From Candidatus Brachybacter algidus (lineage in GTDB: Bacteria; Bacteroidota; Bacteroidia; Chitinophagales; Saprospiraceae), in assembly GCA_016711705.1 (NCBI GenBank), contig JADJSK010000001.1, positions 1,054,001 to 1,118,000 of the forward strand: a stretch of 64,000 nt of DNA, in the 5' to 3' direction. This document shows, one piece after another, positions 1 through 7,710 of the stretch. Position numbers and translations under genes: made by a program. Each line of letters opens with the position of its first letter. Position 1 is the stretch's first letter. The notes beneath the pieces were generated by a model that was not told where the DNA came from, made no database searches, and was given only the letters and a program-made list of their open reading frames with translations.

Positions 1-2
1 AT

Positions 3-278
3 AAAATCCCAAAATTCGATCTCTATAAAACAGATAATTATTTTTTACCTGAAAAGGCAAATAGATTTTTTGATACTATTAATTTACAAAAAGGATTTTC
101 AAAACTACTATTAGATATACCTACTGCTCTCATTCAAATACTTTTTGGCTTAATATTACTGTCTTTTTATCACCCCTTATTTATCATTTTTGGAATCACT
201 TTGGCATTATTGCTTTTTTTGATAGTATATTTTACAAGCAAAAATGGTTTAGATGCCAGTATTATTGAAAGGAATTAA
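3..278 (+). pseudogene. ABC exporter, membrane-domain fragment ending at in-frame TAA
   Basis: This is the 3' part of the transmembrane domain of an ABC exporter that begins before the window. Frame 3 is open from the first bases and encodes about 91 residues with two hydrophobic segments (about residues 33-50 and 53-72), ending in ERN followed by TAA at 276-278. The next codons in the same frame read KYEVVAWMQEISKSIKSF, which is what normally follows this segment in ABC exporters, and continue without a break into the ATPase part at 300. No frame change is needed, so one nonsense codon separates the two halves. It is either a base error, a real nonsense mutation or a readthrough site. The 5' end is missing. 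Confidence 0.7.
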
Positions 279-299
279 AAATATGAAGTCGTAGCATGG

Positions 300-1355
300 A
301 TGCAGGAGATATCAAAGTCGATAAAATCATTTAAACTTAATCAAGATACAGGTTTAAATTTTAAAAGTACAGATAAAATTTTAGTCAATTATCTAAAAAC
401 AAGAACCAAACATTTTAAATTTTTACTAGTACAATACAAGGCACTAATAGCTTTCAAGACACTTGTTACTGCATTCTTATTGCTATTGGGGGTATACCTA
501 CTAGTCGATCAACAATTAAATATTGGAGAATTTATAGCAGCTGAAATTGTTATTTTAAGTATTATCGCATCGGTAGAAATACTGATAAAAAATTTAGATT
601 CGGTATTTGACGTTTTGACATCACTTGAAAAATTATCAAATGTAACTGAAGGTAATTCAGAAGAAAATGGTAAATTATTAATCAGTGAAAATAAGATTTC
701 AATAGAGTTAGTCGATTTTAGCTTTACTTATCCAAACTCCAAACCAATTTTAAAAAATATTAATATCAAAATACCTCCCAATTCCACAGTTTGTATACTT
801 GGTGAAGAAAATAGCGGAAAATCAACACTCCTAAATATTCTTAGCAGAAACTACTTGCATTTTACGGGAAATTTCTTGATTAACAATATTCCTGCAAATA
901 ATTATGATTTAGAATCATTCCGTAAAAAAACAGGAATTTATTTTAATGAATATGAAATTTTTTCAGGAACGGTGCTTGAGAATATCAATATGGGAAAAAG
1001 TCATATAACACCTGAAAGCATCATTGATATAGCAAAAGAATTGGGCTTTGAAAGCTTTCTCCAAAACTTAACCATGGGTTTTCAGACACCAATAGACGCA
1101 AATGGAAAGCGCTTGCCAAAGAATATTTCTCAAAAAATTATATTATTGCGGGCATTGGTACATCGACCTAATCTATTGATAATGGAGGAACCATGGCTAG
1201 GATTAAAAAAACAATTTCAACAAAAAATGATAGATTATTTGTTAAAAAAACCTTCAGATAATACAGTAATTGTCACTAGCAATGATCAAGCATTTGCAAG
1301 TAAATGTGATTATCGGTTTGAATTGAAAGATGGAAAACTAGAAAAATTACCTTAA
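300..1355 (+). CDS. ABC transporter, second membrane part plus ATPase domain (downstream half of the interrupted gene)
   Basis: Continuation of the interrupted exporter in the same frame. Residues about 45-97 hold two membrane segments and residues about 133-351 an ABC ATPase domain. Walker A is GEENSGKST at 168-176 and is intact. Other motifs are degenerate: the LSGGQ signature position reads LPKNI (272-276), Walker B reads LLIMEE with Glu in place of the usual Asp, and the H-loop region TVIVTSND has no His. I recall a Bacteroidota exporter subfamily with similar degeneracy, so this is probably a family trait rather than decay. The hlyD-type gene starts two bases after the stop, and a tolC-type gene follows, which points to one operon for type I secretion of an unseen substrate. 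The first ATG at 300 is only the first Met after the stop codon, not a credible natural start. Confidence 0.75.
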   Translation: MQEISKSIKSFKLNQDTGLNFKSTDKILVNYLKTRTKHFKFLLVQYKALIAFKTLVTAFLLLLGVYLLVDQQLNIGEFIAAEIVILSIIASVEILIKNLDSVFDVLTSLEKLSNVTEGNSEENGKLLISENKISIELVDFSFTYPNSKPILKNINIKIPPNSTVCILGEENSGKSTLLNILSRNYLHFTGNFLINNIPANNYDLESFRKKTGIYFNEYEIFSGTVLENINMGKSHITPESIIDIAKELGFESFLQNLTMGFQTPIDANGKRLPKNISQKIILLRALVHRPNLLIMEEPWLGLKKQFQQKMIDYLLKKPSDNTVIVTSNDQAFASKCDYRFELKDGKLEKLP

Positions 1356-1356
1356 A

Positions 1357-2676
1357 ATGAAAGATAAAATAGAATTAGAAGCATTCGTAAATATCTACCA
1401 AGGCAACAAAAAAAGTAAAGTCAAATATTGGTTTTATGGAATAATGATATTTTTAATCGCCTTTTTATTTCTTCCATGGACACAAAACATCAAGGCCAAT
1501 GGGGACATTACGACTTTGTATCAAGAACAACGACCTCAGGATATCAATTCTCCAATACCCGGTAAAATTGTAAAATGGTATGTAAAGGAGGGCGATTTTG
1601 TAAAGAAAGGTGATACAATTTTGCAAATATCTGAGGTTAAAGAAGATTATCTTGACCCAAATTTGGTAGGCAGAACACAGGAACAAGTAGAAGCTAAGAA
1701 AGGTGCCATTAATTATTATGAAGAAAAAGTAGTTACCACAGGATCACAAATCTCTGCTCTTAAGCAAGCAAGAGATTTGAAAATTGAACAACTTAATAAC
1801 AAGATAGCTCAGCTTCAAAATAAACTAACCGCTGAAAGTGCAGAGCTTTCTGCTGCCGAAAATGAATTTGCGCTTGTCGAAGACCAATATATTCGTCAGC
1901 AAAAAATGTATAAAGAAGGGCTAGTCTCGCAAACACAGTTGCAGCAGCGTAATTTGTCTTTTCAAAACGCTCAGGCAAAAAAAATTATGCTGGAGAACAA
2001 AATAGCTCAGACTAAACAGGAATTTACAAATATCCGAATCGAAATAAACAGTATTCAGCAAGATTACACTGAAAAAATCAGCAAAGCTGAAGGCGAACGC
2101 TTTCAAAGTTATAGTCAAATAGCAACAGGACAGGGTGATGTAGCTAAACTTGAAAATCAAGTAACTAATTACACGATTAGAAATGGAATGTACATAATTA
2201 CAGCTCCTCAAGATGGACAAATCGTGCAAGCTAAAAAGTCCGGGATCGGTGAAATACTTAAAGAAGGAGAACAACTTATGGTGATTGTTCCTACAAAAAT
2301 AAATTATGCGGTAGAAATGTACGTGAGGCCGATCGACTTGCCATTGATCAATATTGGAAATAAAGTGCGTTTTATGTTCGACGGTTTTCCTGCAATAGTA
2401 TTTAGTGGATGGCCTGAAGGCAGTTATGGTACATTCGGTGGTAAAGTGGTAGCTTATGAAAACACTATAAGTTCCAACGGAAAATTCAGAGTATTAGTAG
2501 CCGAAGATACTACAGACCAAAAATGGCCAACTCAACTGAAAATAGGAAGCGGGGCCCAGGGAATTGCATTGATTAAAGATGTCCCTATCTGGTATGAATC
2601 GTGGCGCAATAGCAATGGGTTCCCTCCGGATTATTATAGTACAATTGATGGTAAAAAAACTGAAAAAGAAAAGTAA
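1357..2676 (+). CDS. HlyD family secretion protein (periplasmic adaptor)
   Basis: Membrane fusion protein that would bridge the inner-membrane ABC exporter and the outer-membrane TolC channel. One N-terminal membrane anchor lies at about residues 25-42. It is followed by a biotinyl-lipoyl-like half motif (SPIPGKIVKWYVKEGDFVKKG, around residues 64-84), a long alpha-helical coiled-coil hairpin (about 100-260), the second lipoyl half (TAPQDGQIVQAKKSG) and a beta-barrel domain. At 439 aa it has normal length for the family. The ATG lies directly after the ABC stop codon, and the stop overlaps the start of the tolC-type gene (TAATG), so the three genes should be translationally linked. Confidence 0.9.
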   Translation: MKDKIELEAFVNIYQGNKKSKVKYWFYGIMIFLIAFLFLPWTQNIKANGDITTLYQEQRPQDINSPIPGKIVKWYVKEGDFVKKGDTILQISEVKEDYLDPNLVGRTQEQVEAKKGAINYYEEKVVTTGSQISALKQARDLKIEQLNNKIAQLQNKLTAESAELSAAENEFALVEDQYIRQQKMYKEGLVSQTQLQQRNLSFQNAQAKKIMLENKIAQTKQEFTNIRIEINSIQQDYTEKISKAEGERFQSYSQIATGQGDVAKLENQVTNYTIRNGMYIITAPQDGQIVQAKKSGIGEILKEGEQLMVIVPTKINYAVEMYVRPIDLPLINIGNKVRFMFDGFPAIVFSGWPEGSYGTFGGKVVAYENTISSNGKFRVLVAEDTTDQKWPTQLKIGSGAQGIALIKDVPIWYESWRNSNGFPPDYYSTIDGKKTEKEK

Positions 2677-4070
2677 TGATTAACAAAATAATTATTTTAG
2701 TAATAATCTTATTTTTTGCAAAGCTAATTGTAGCTCAGGAAAGCCCAAAGACACTTAATGCCGAACAGGTTCTAAATGTTGTTCGAAGTTTTCATCCCGT
2801 CATCCGGCAATCGTATATCGGAGTAGAGAAATCAAAATCAGAAATTTTAAATGCCCCTGTTTTCAGCAATTATTTGGGTAAAAAGACATTTGATGGTCAA
2901 AATTACTACAACGATATTTCACCGGAATTAAAGATTCCTATCTGGTATGGAGCAGATATTTATGCCGGACTGGAAGATCTTACCGGAGATCGACTAGATC
3001 CAAGCCAAAGTGAAGGACAGAGCAGCTTTGTGGGTATCAATATACCTTTAGTCAAGAATTTAGTTATTGACAAGCGAAGAGCATTTTTGAAGCAAGCTAA
3101 AATCTATAGTTCTATGGCAGAATTGGATCAAAATATTATGATAAATGATTTGTGCATGGATGCAATCAGTGCTTATTGGGCTTGGGTAAAAGCTTATGAA
3201 ACTTATGCTATAGTGGCAAATAAGGTAAGGGTAAATGAAAAGCGATTGGAATTGATTAAAAAATGGATTGAAAATGGTGAACGCCCTGCAGTAGACAGTA
3301 TTGAAGCCACCACTCAATTACAAAGTTTTCAGTACCGTAAAAACGAAAATTGGCTGGAATTCCAAAATGCAGGTCTATTACTTTCTGCATTCATGTGGAC
3401 AAAAGAAAATAACCCTTATCAGCTTCCGGAAAGCGTCATTCCTGAAGGTAATTGGGAATTTGAAACCCTATTAACTAATTTTAATTTAGATTTGACGTTA
3501 TTGCTTTCCGAAGCCCAACTAAATCATCCATATTTAAAAATTTACAACTATAAGCTGGATGTTTTAGATATTGATAAAAAACTAAAATTTCAGGAGCTAC
3601 TGCCAAAAGTAGATTTCCGTTATAACTTTTTAGCCAAAAGTTATTCAATTGACAAAACGATAACGGATGCCTCCCCTTTTCAAAACAACTATCAGTATAT
3701 GCTCAAAGCAGAAATTCCATTATTTTTCTCGCAAGGAAGAGCCAATTATAAAATAGCAAAGCTAAAGATTGAAGAAACGAAACTGGAACAAAATCAAAAG
3801 GAGCTTGATATCCAATTGAAAATAAAAAGTTATTACAATGAATTCGTTACACTTAAAAATCAGGTGGATTTACAAAACAAATATGCTGAAAACTATCAAA
3901 AATTGGTGAAGGCAGAAGAAACACTCCTTGAAAATGGAGAAAGCACTTTATTTTTAATCAATAGCAGGGAAAATAAAGCACTTGAAGCTCAGGAAAAATT
4001 AATTGAAATTAAAACTAAATATTTTAAATCTATTTACGCTTTGCAATGGAGCGCTGGACTATTAAGATAA
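2676..4070 (+). CDS. TolC family outer membrane efflux protein
   Basis: Outer-membrane channel component of the type I system. A signal peptide (residues 1-20, cleavage after IVAQ) precedes two helix-rich repeats typical of the OEP/TolC fold, with long coiled-coil regions and barrel-strand segments such as QYMLKAEIPLFFSQGRA near residue 345. Length (464 aa) is typical. Its ATG overlaps the hlyD-type stop codon by one base. It is the last gene of the cassette: a 212-bp AT-rich gap follows in which I see only a 14-bp palindrome (4077-4090) straddling the 3' end. The transported substrate cannot be read from this window. Confidence 0.9.
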   Translation: MINKIIILVIILFFAKLIVAQESPKTLNAEQVLNVVRSFHPVIRQSYIGVEKSKSEILNAPVFSNYLGKKTFDGQNYYNDISPELKIPIWYGADIYAGLEDLTGDRLDPSQSEGQSSFVGINIPLVKNLVIDKRRAFLKQAKIYSSMAELDQNIMINDLCMDAISAYWAWVKAYETYAIVANKVRVNEKRLELIKKWIENGERPAVDSIEATTQLQSFQYRKNENWLEFQNAGLLLSAFMWTKENNPYQLPESVIPEGNWEFETLLTNFNLDLTLLLSEAQLNHPYLKIYNYKLDVLDIDKKLKFQELLPKVDFRYNFLAKSYSIDKTITDASPFQNNYQYMLKAEIPLFFSQGRANYKIAKLKIEETKLEQNQKELDIQLKIKSYYNEFVTLKNQVDLQNKYAENYQKLVKAEETLLENGESTLFLINSRENKALEAQEKLIEIKTKYFKSIYALQWSAGLLR

Positions 4071-4282
4071 GAAGCTATTTGAATTCAAATTATATCAAAA
4101 TCGTCATCTTTAAAGCCCCAAAATCTAATTTCTTATTGGATACAATAAGACGTATTGCTTGTAATCAATCACAAACTATATTCATTATCAATACTCTTTA
4201 TCAAGAAAAAAATATCAGACTATAAATTAGTTCCTTACTAATTCATATCTATGTTGGTTTATTATCAATTGTTGATCTACAA

Positions 4283-4972
4283 TTGATTAATCCTTATATT
4301 AGTGCTATCTATTGGATAAATGACTATAAAAATAAATCATTGGATAGCTATTTCACAACCTTCCTGGGATTAACAGGGACCTTTGTATTTGCGATCAGCG
4401 GAATTAGGCGCGCTTCCGGAAAACAAATCGACTGGTTTGGTGCATATTTGATCGGACTTGTTACTGCAACAGGAGGAGGCACTGTACGAGACTTATTATT
4501 GGGCGTCAATCCTTTCTGGATGATGGATAGTACCTACTTCCTGATCACAGGTATTGCTTTGCTCACTACTTTAGTCTTTAAAAATAAAATATTAAAATGG
4601 CAGAATACTATATTTCTGTTTGATACACTAGGTCTTGGCCTATTTACAATAGTAGGAATAACGAAAAGTGTCGAAATGGGCCTTCCTTTTTGGGTCTGCA
4701 TAGCTATGGGGGCCATTACCGGCTCATTGGGTGGTGTAATCAGAGATGTATTATTAAATGAGGTGCCGCTATTACTTAGAAAAGATATTTATGCACTTGC
4801 TTGTATTGCAGGAGGAGTAGTCTATTTTATTTGTCTTCAATTTCATGTATTAGCAAATGTTACAGAGCTGATAGCCGCACTTACAGTCATATTTGTTAGG
4901 ATAATTGCGCTAAAATACCATATTCACCTGCCTGTATTGAAATCTATCAAAGACAATACAGACAAAACATAA
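4283..4972 (+). CDS. Trimeric intracellular cation channel (TRIC/UPF0126) family membrane protein
   Basis: A seven-helix inner-membrane protein made of two related UPF0126 halves. The paired signature motifs are visible: TATGGGTVRDLLLG near residue 63 and SLGGVIRDVLLNEVP near residue 148. Bacterial members related to YadS/YicG form TRIC-type potassium channels or are predicted glycine transporters. There is no ATG at the expected place. The frame can start at TTG 4283 or, matching family length better, at TTG 4340, just before FTTFLGLTGTFVFAISG. The gene stands alone between the secretion cassette and the stress genes. Confidence 0.85.
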   Translation: MINPYISAIYWINDYKNKSLDSYFTTFLGLTGTFVFAISGIRRASGKQIDWFGAYLIGLVTATGGGTVRDLLLGVNPFWMMDSTYFLITGIALLTTLVFKNKILKWQNTIFLFDTLGLGLFTIVGITKSVEMGLPFWVCIAMGAITGSLGGVIRDVLLNEVPLLLRKDIYALACIAGGVVYFICLQFHVLANVTELIAALTVIFVRIIALKYHIHLPVLKSIKDNTDKT

Positions 4973-5106
4973 ATGTGTAATAAAACGCCCGTTGTAGAAA
5001 ACATGAATTAAGAGACCCAGCTCAGCATTTTATTATATTCATAAAAATCTTTAATTAAACCTCTGCATCATTGGTTTAATAAAATTCATGAGATTCCTGT
5101 CATCCT

Positions 5107-5142
5107 ATGATATAAATCATCTTAATATATGATCATTATCAT
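5107..5142. promoter_or_regulatory. Two tandem ATGAT-N4-ATCAT dyads, candidate CRP/FNR-type operator pair
   Basis: In the 396-bp gap before the DUF2892 gene there are two perfect 5-bp inverted repeats with identical 4-bp spacing: ATGATataaATCAT at 5107-5120 and ATGATcattATCAT at 5129-5142. Their centres are 22 bp apart, about two helical turns. The pattern resembles the FNR-family consensus TTGAT-N4-ATCAA with symmetrical outer changes. The sites lie about 230 bp before the DUF2892 start, which is far, so the regulated transcript start is uncertain. I see nothing else in 4973-5368 apart from AT-rich sequence. Confidence 0.4.
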
Positions 5143-5368
5143 AAAATAAAATTTTTATGGTCCTTAGATTTGGTCTTCTTTATGTGAATAGATTTTCTGA
5201 TAATGTAAAACAGTTAGTGTACATGATTCAAGTTCAATAAATCACACGAAAGGAAGCCATTAGAATGAATATAAAAGCCAACCTCTTTTGTGTAACAAAA
5301 GTAACCGAATATCATCCAACATACATAGATCTTTGAGTTATAATATTAATAAAATAAAAAAAATTAAA

Positions 5369-5575
5369 ATGAATAAAAATTTAGGAAGTACTGACAAAGC
5401 AATAAGAATATTGGTAGCTGTATTAATAGCTGGTTTATATTTTACAAATGTAATCTCTGGAACCGTTGCTATTGTCCTGTTGGCGCTTGCATTGGTTTTT
5501 GTGGTTACCAGTTTCATTAGTTTCTGCCCGTTATATTATCCTTTTGGAATTTCAACTAGGAAAAAGAATTCTTAA
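5369..5575 (+). CDS. DUF2892 (YgaP-like transmembrane) small membrane protein
   Basis: A 68-residue protein starting MNKNLGSTDKAIRILVAV, with two membrane segments and the family's conserved C-terminal SFCPLYYPFGIST block. DUF2892 proteins form a small inner-membrane helix pair; the same domain is fused to rhodanese in YgaP. I chose the ATG at 5369 because the family begins there; a longer frame from 5288 would add a lysine/asparagine-rich 27-residue leader with no family support. It is followed 97 bp later by an OsmC protein in the same direction, a combination suited to redox or sulfur stress, though no function is proven. Confidence 0.85.
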   Translation: MNKNLGSTDKAIRILVAVLIAGLYFTNVISGTVAIVLLALALVFVVTSFISFCPLYYPFGISTRKKNS

Positions 5576-5672
5576 GAAATTAAATAAAAAACTTTTGTAT
5601 CCAATCTTTTGCAGCAACTGAAATACCTATACTTCAATAACTATTCTTTAAAACAGAAAAAATAAATTAAAT

Positions 5673-6116
5673 ATGGAACATTATTATAACGTGGATATTA
5701 CTTGGAATACTGACAGAAAAGGCGTCATGTGTTCTCCTGAATTAAATAAAGACTCAGGTAGTTGCATAGAAGTGGCCACACCACCGGAATTTCCAAAAGG
5801 AATACCAGGAATTTGGTCCCCGGAGCATTTATTCACAGCTGCTGTTAGCAGTTGTTTAATGACAACATTTTTAGCTATTGCTGAAAATTCAGGATTGACA
5901 TTTACAAACTTTGCATGTAAATCAAAGGGCAAACTAGAACAAGTGGAAGGAAAGTATTTGATGACTGAAATCACACTCGAGCCGGTTGTCACGATTACTG
6001 ATGAGAAAGACAGACAAAAAGCTGAACGAGTGCTACAAAAATCTGAGAGTGCTTGCTTGATATCCAATTCTATCAAGTCAAAAATCGTAATGGTAACAAC
6101 AATTAACCTTGCATAA
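5673..6116 (+). CDS. OsmC/Ohr family peroxide-stress protein
   Basis: A 147-aa OsmC-fold protein. Family members reduce organic hydroperoxides using two reactive cysteines. The first is in AAVSSCLMTTF (Cys about residue 61) and the second in SESACLISNS (Cys about residue 129); both are present. Length and the SPEHLFTAAVSSC core match the OsmC side better than Ohr. It lies downstream of the DUF2892 gene and is closed by a strong hairpin terminator at about 6217-6252. The dps gene on the opposite strand is convergent with it, so two oxidative-stress proteins lie tail to tail. Confidence 0.88.
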   Translation: MEHYYNVDITWNTDRKGVMCSPELNKDSGSCIEVATPPEFPKGIPGIWSPEHLFTAAVSSCLMTTFLAIAENSGLTFTNFACKSKGKLEQVEGKYLMTEITLEPVVTITDEKDRQKAERVLQKSESACLISNSIKSKIVMVTTINLA

Positions 6117-6216
6117 ACTTTAATTATGTGCAGGTGCCGATGATAAAGGACAAAGAAATGAATACCAAAATAACTCAAAAAAAGTCTTTGAACTGGTAAG
6201 AGTTAAAGTATAATAA

Positions 6217-6252
6217 CAAAAAAAGAGTTTTGCAATGCAAAACTCTTTTTTA
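6217..6252 (+). terminator. Rho-independent terminator after the OsmC gene
   Basis: A perfect 12-bp stem aaagagttttgc / gcaaaactcttt (6222-6233 and 6237-6248) with a 3-base loop is followed by a run of T, and preceded by a run of A, so it could also work on the other strand. It lies about 100 bp after the OsmC stop. Confidence 0.8.
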
Positions 6253-6262
6253 TTATATAAAG

Positions 6263-6286
6263 AAAAAAGCGTTTTATAAGAAACGC
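6263..6286 (-). terminator. Rho-independent terminator after dps
   Basis: A short stem gcgttt / aaacgc (6269-6274 and 6281-6286) is flanked on the plus strand by six A, giving a T-run after the hairpin on the minus strand. It lies about 60 bp beyond the dps stop codon and faces the OsmC terminator. Confidence 0.6.
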
Positions 6287-6348
6287 AAATATTTAGTTGA
6301 TCAATATTCCGCCGTATTTTACCGAGCTGAATGTTGGTATAACTATAT

Positions 6349-6828
6349 TTATTTTTTTCCTGAGAACGCTCTGAGCATCCAGGTATTTTTCTCTTTAAAT
6401 TGCATAAATCTGTTGACCATATCGTTAGTACCATCATCGCCTGCTTTGTCAGCAGCTTCCATTATATCTCGTTCCATTTCGATAAGGTCAGACATATCGT
6501 TAAGAATAGCATCAACCATTTTTATATCAGTCATTCCGATAGTGTCCACTTCTTTAATAGCTGATTCTTTGATATAATCAGAAAATCTACTAAGTGGAGA
6601 CTTACCCAGTGTCAAAATTCTTTCAGCGATCTCATCAATCGTTAATTGAGCATTGTGATACAATTCTTCAAACTTTACATGTAAAGTAAAGAAATTTTGA
6701 CCTTTGACATTCCAATGCACTCCTCTTAATTTTTGATAGTGTACATGATAATTTGCAAGGTAATCGTTCAACATATCCACAACCGATTTTACTGCTTTTT
6801 CGCTCAAGCTGATCTCTTTAGCATCCAT
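6349..6828 (-). CDS. dps: Dps family DNA-binding ferritin-like protein
   Basis: Forms a dodecameric shell that oxidises ferrous iron with hydrogen peroxide and stores it, protecting DNA. The four-helix ferritin-like sequence carries the intersubunit ferroxidase ligands H38, H50, D65 and E69, with the family's exact spacing (12, 15, 4). The context RGVHWNVKGQNFFTLH is diagnostic. Length 159 aa is normal. The N-terminus is short with only a few Lys, so DNA binding is uncertain. It is monocistronic, with its own terminator; a 17-bp dyad upstream (6915-6931) is a plausible peroxide or iron operator. Confidence 0.93.
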   Translation of the reverse strand: MDAKEISLSEKAVKSVVDMLNDYLANYHVHYQKLRGVHWNVKGQNFFTLHVKFEELYHNAQLTIDEIAERILTLGKSPLSRFSDYIKESAIKEVDTIGMTDIKMVDAILNDMSDLIEMERDIMEAADKAGDDGTNDMVNRFMQFKEKNTWMLRAFSGKK

Positions 6829-6914
6829 CTAAAATATTTTTTTGGTTATTAAATTATTTCTACATCATTAAGATGTCTATAGATAATAAAGGAATTAATT
6901 TCCTTTTTAGTTTC

Positions 6915-6931
6915 CTATTCATTGTGAATAG
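6915..6931. promoter_or_regulatory. 17-bp perfect dyad upstream of dps, candidate operator
   Basis: CTATTCA-TTG-TGAATAG is a perfect 7-bp inverted repeat with a 3-bp spacer, 87 bp upstream of the dps start. A second weaker hairpin (AAAGGAA/TTCCTTT, 6888-6906) lies between it and the gene. The dyad has the size of a dimeric repressor site, but I cannot assign it to a specific regulator. Confidence 0.4.
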
Positions 6932-6972
6932 AATCTAAATAGATAGTTTTTTTGTGATAAAATTCTTGAATA

Positions 6973-7698
6973 TTAAAAATCAAATACCTCAGAGTAATGA
7001 CTATATAATCTGGCTTTTATTTCATCCATATTTAACTTTTGCCCTGTCAATCGAGATAAAGAGGTGATAGATTTATCCTCATCCTGTATCCCACAGGCTA
7101 TAATATTATCAAAGTAATTCAACTGTGGATCTATGTTGAAAGCGAATCCATGCATACTAATCCATCGGCTTAGGTGAACTCCAATCGCGCATATTTTGAC
7201 CCAACCGCCATCATCGCCTTTGACCCACACTCCTGTATACTCCTTAATGCGCTCACCTTTTATTCCATAATCATTTAATAAACGGATGACGCCTTCTTCA
7301 ATATTTCTAACAAAAACATGGACATCCGGCTTAAAACAATCAAGATCAAAAAGGAAATAACCAACGATTTGTCCAGGCCCATGATAGGTAATGTCCCCTC
7401 CCCGATTGGTTTTAAAGTATTCTGCATCTACAGCACTTAAACCTGCTTCATCAAGTTTCAGGTGATCGGCTTTTCCACTCTTACCAAGCGTGTAGACGTG
7501 TGGATGTTCGCAGAAAACTAACTTATTCACCTGATGCAACTTAAGTTCTGATAGATCATCTCGATAGATTTTCTTAAGATCGACCATTAGGCTGTGTTCA
7601 GATATTTGCTTCTCCCAGGCCTCTTTATAAGATATCGTCCCCCAATCTTCAAAGACTACTTTGGCCTTCACTTCTAAATTATGATTATGTTCAGTCAC
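6973..7698 (-). CDS. lipB: Lipoyl(octanoyl) transferase LipB
   Basis: Transfers octanoyl from acyl carrier protein to the lipoyl domains of 2-oxoacid dehydrogenases and GcvH, the first step of endogenous lipoate synthesis. The signature RGGDITYHGPGQ is at residues 99-110, the conserved Lys is in WVKICAIGVHLSRW (K168), and the catalytic Cys is in IIACGI (C202). The start is GTG at 7698; the next Met is deep inside the protein and would remove conserved sequence. It supports the glycine cleavage system, whose gcvP lies elsewhere in this window. The gap to the upstream peptide-binding gene is only 12 bp, so the two are probably cotranscribed. Confidence 0.95.
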   Translation of the reverse strand: MTEHNHNLEVKAKVVFEDWGTISYKEAWEKQISEHSLMVDLKKIYRDDLSELKLHQVNKLVFCEHPHVYTLGKSGKADHLKLDEAGLSAVDAEYFKTNRGGDITYHGPGQIVGYFLFDLDCFKPDVHVFVRNIEEGVIRLLNDYGIKGERIKEYTGVWVKGDDGGWVKICAIGVHLSRWISMHGFAFNIDPQLNYFDNIIACGIQDEDKSITSLSRLTGQKLNMDEIKARLYSHYSEVFDF

Positions 7699-7710
7699 AG
7701 ATATTTAAAT

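Noticed and set aside
5684..6178. A minus-strand open frame of 164 codons across the OsmC gene.
   Set aside because: It is a shadow of the OsmC frame, with no family features, whereas the plus-strand frame has both catalytic Cys motifs.
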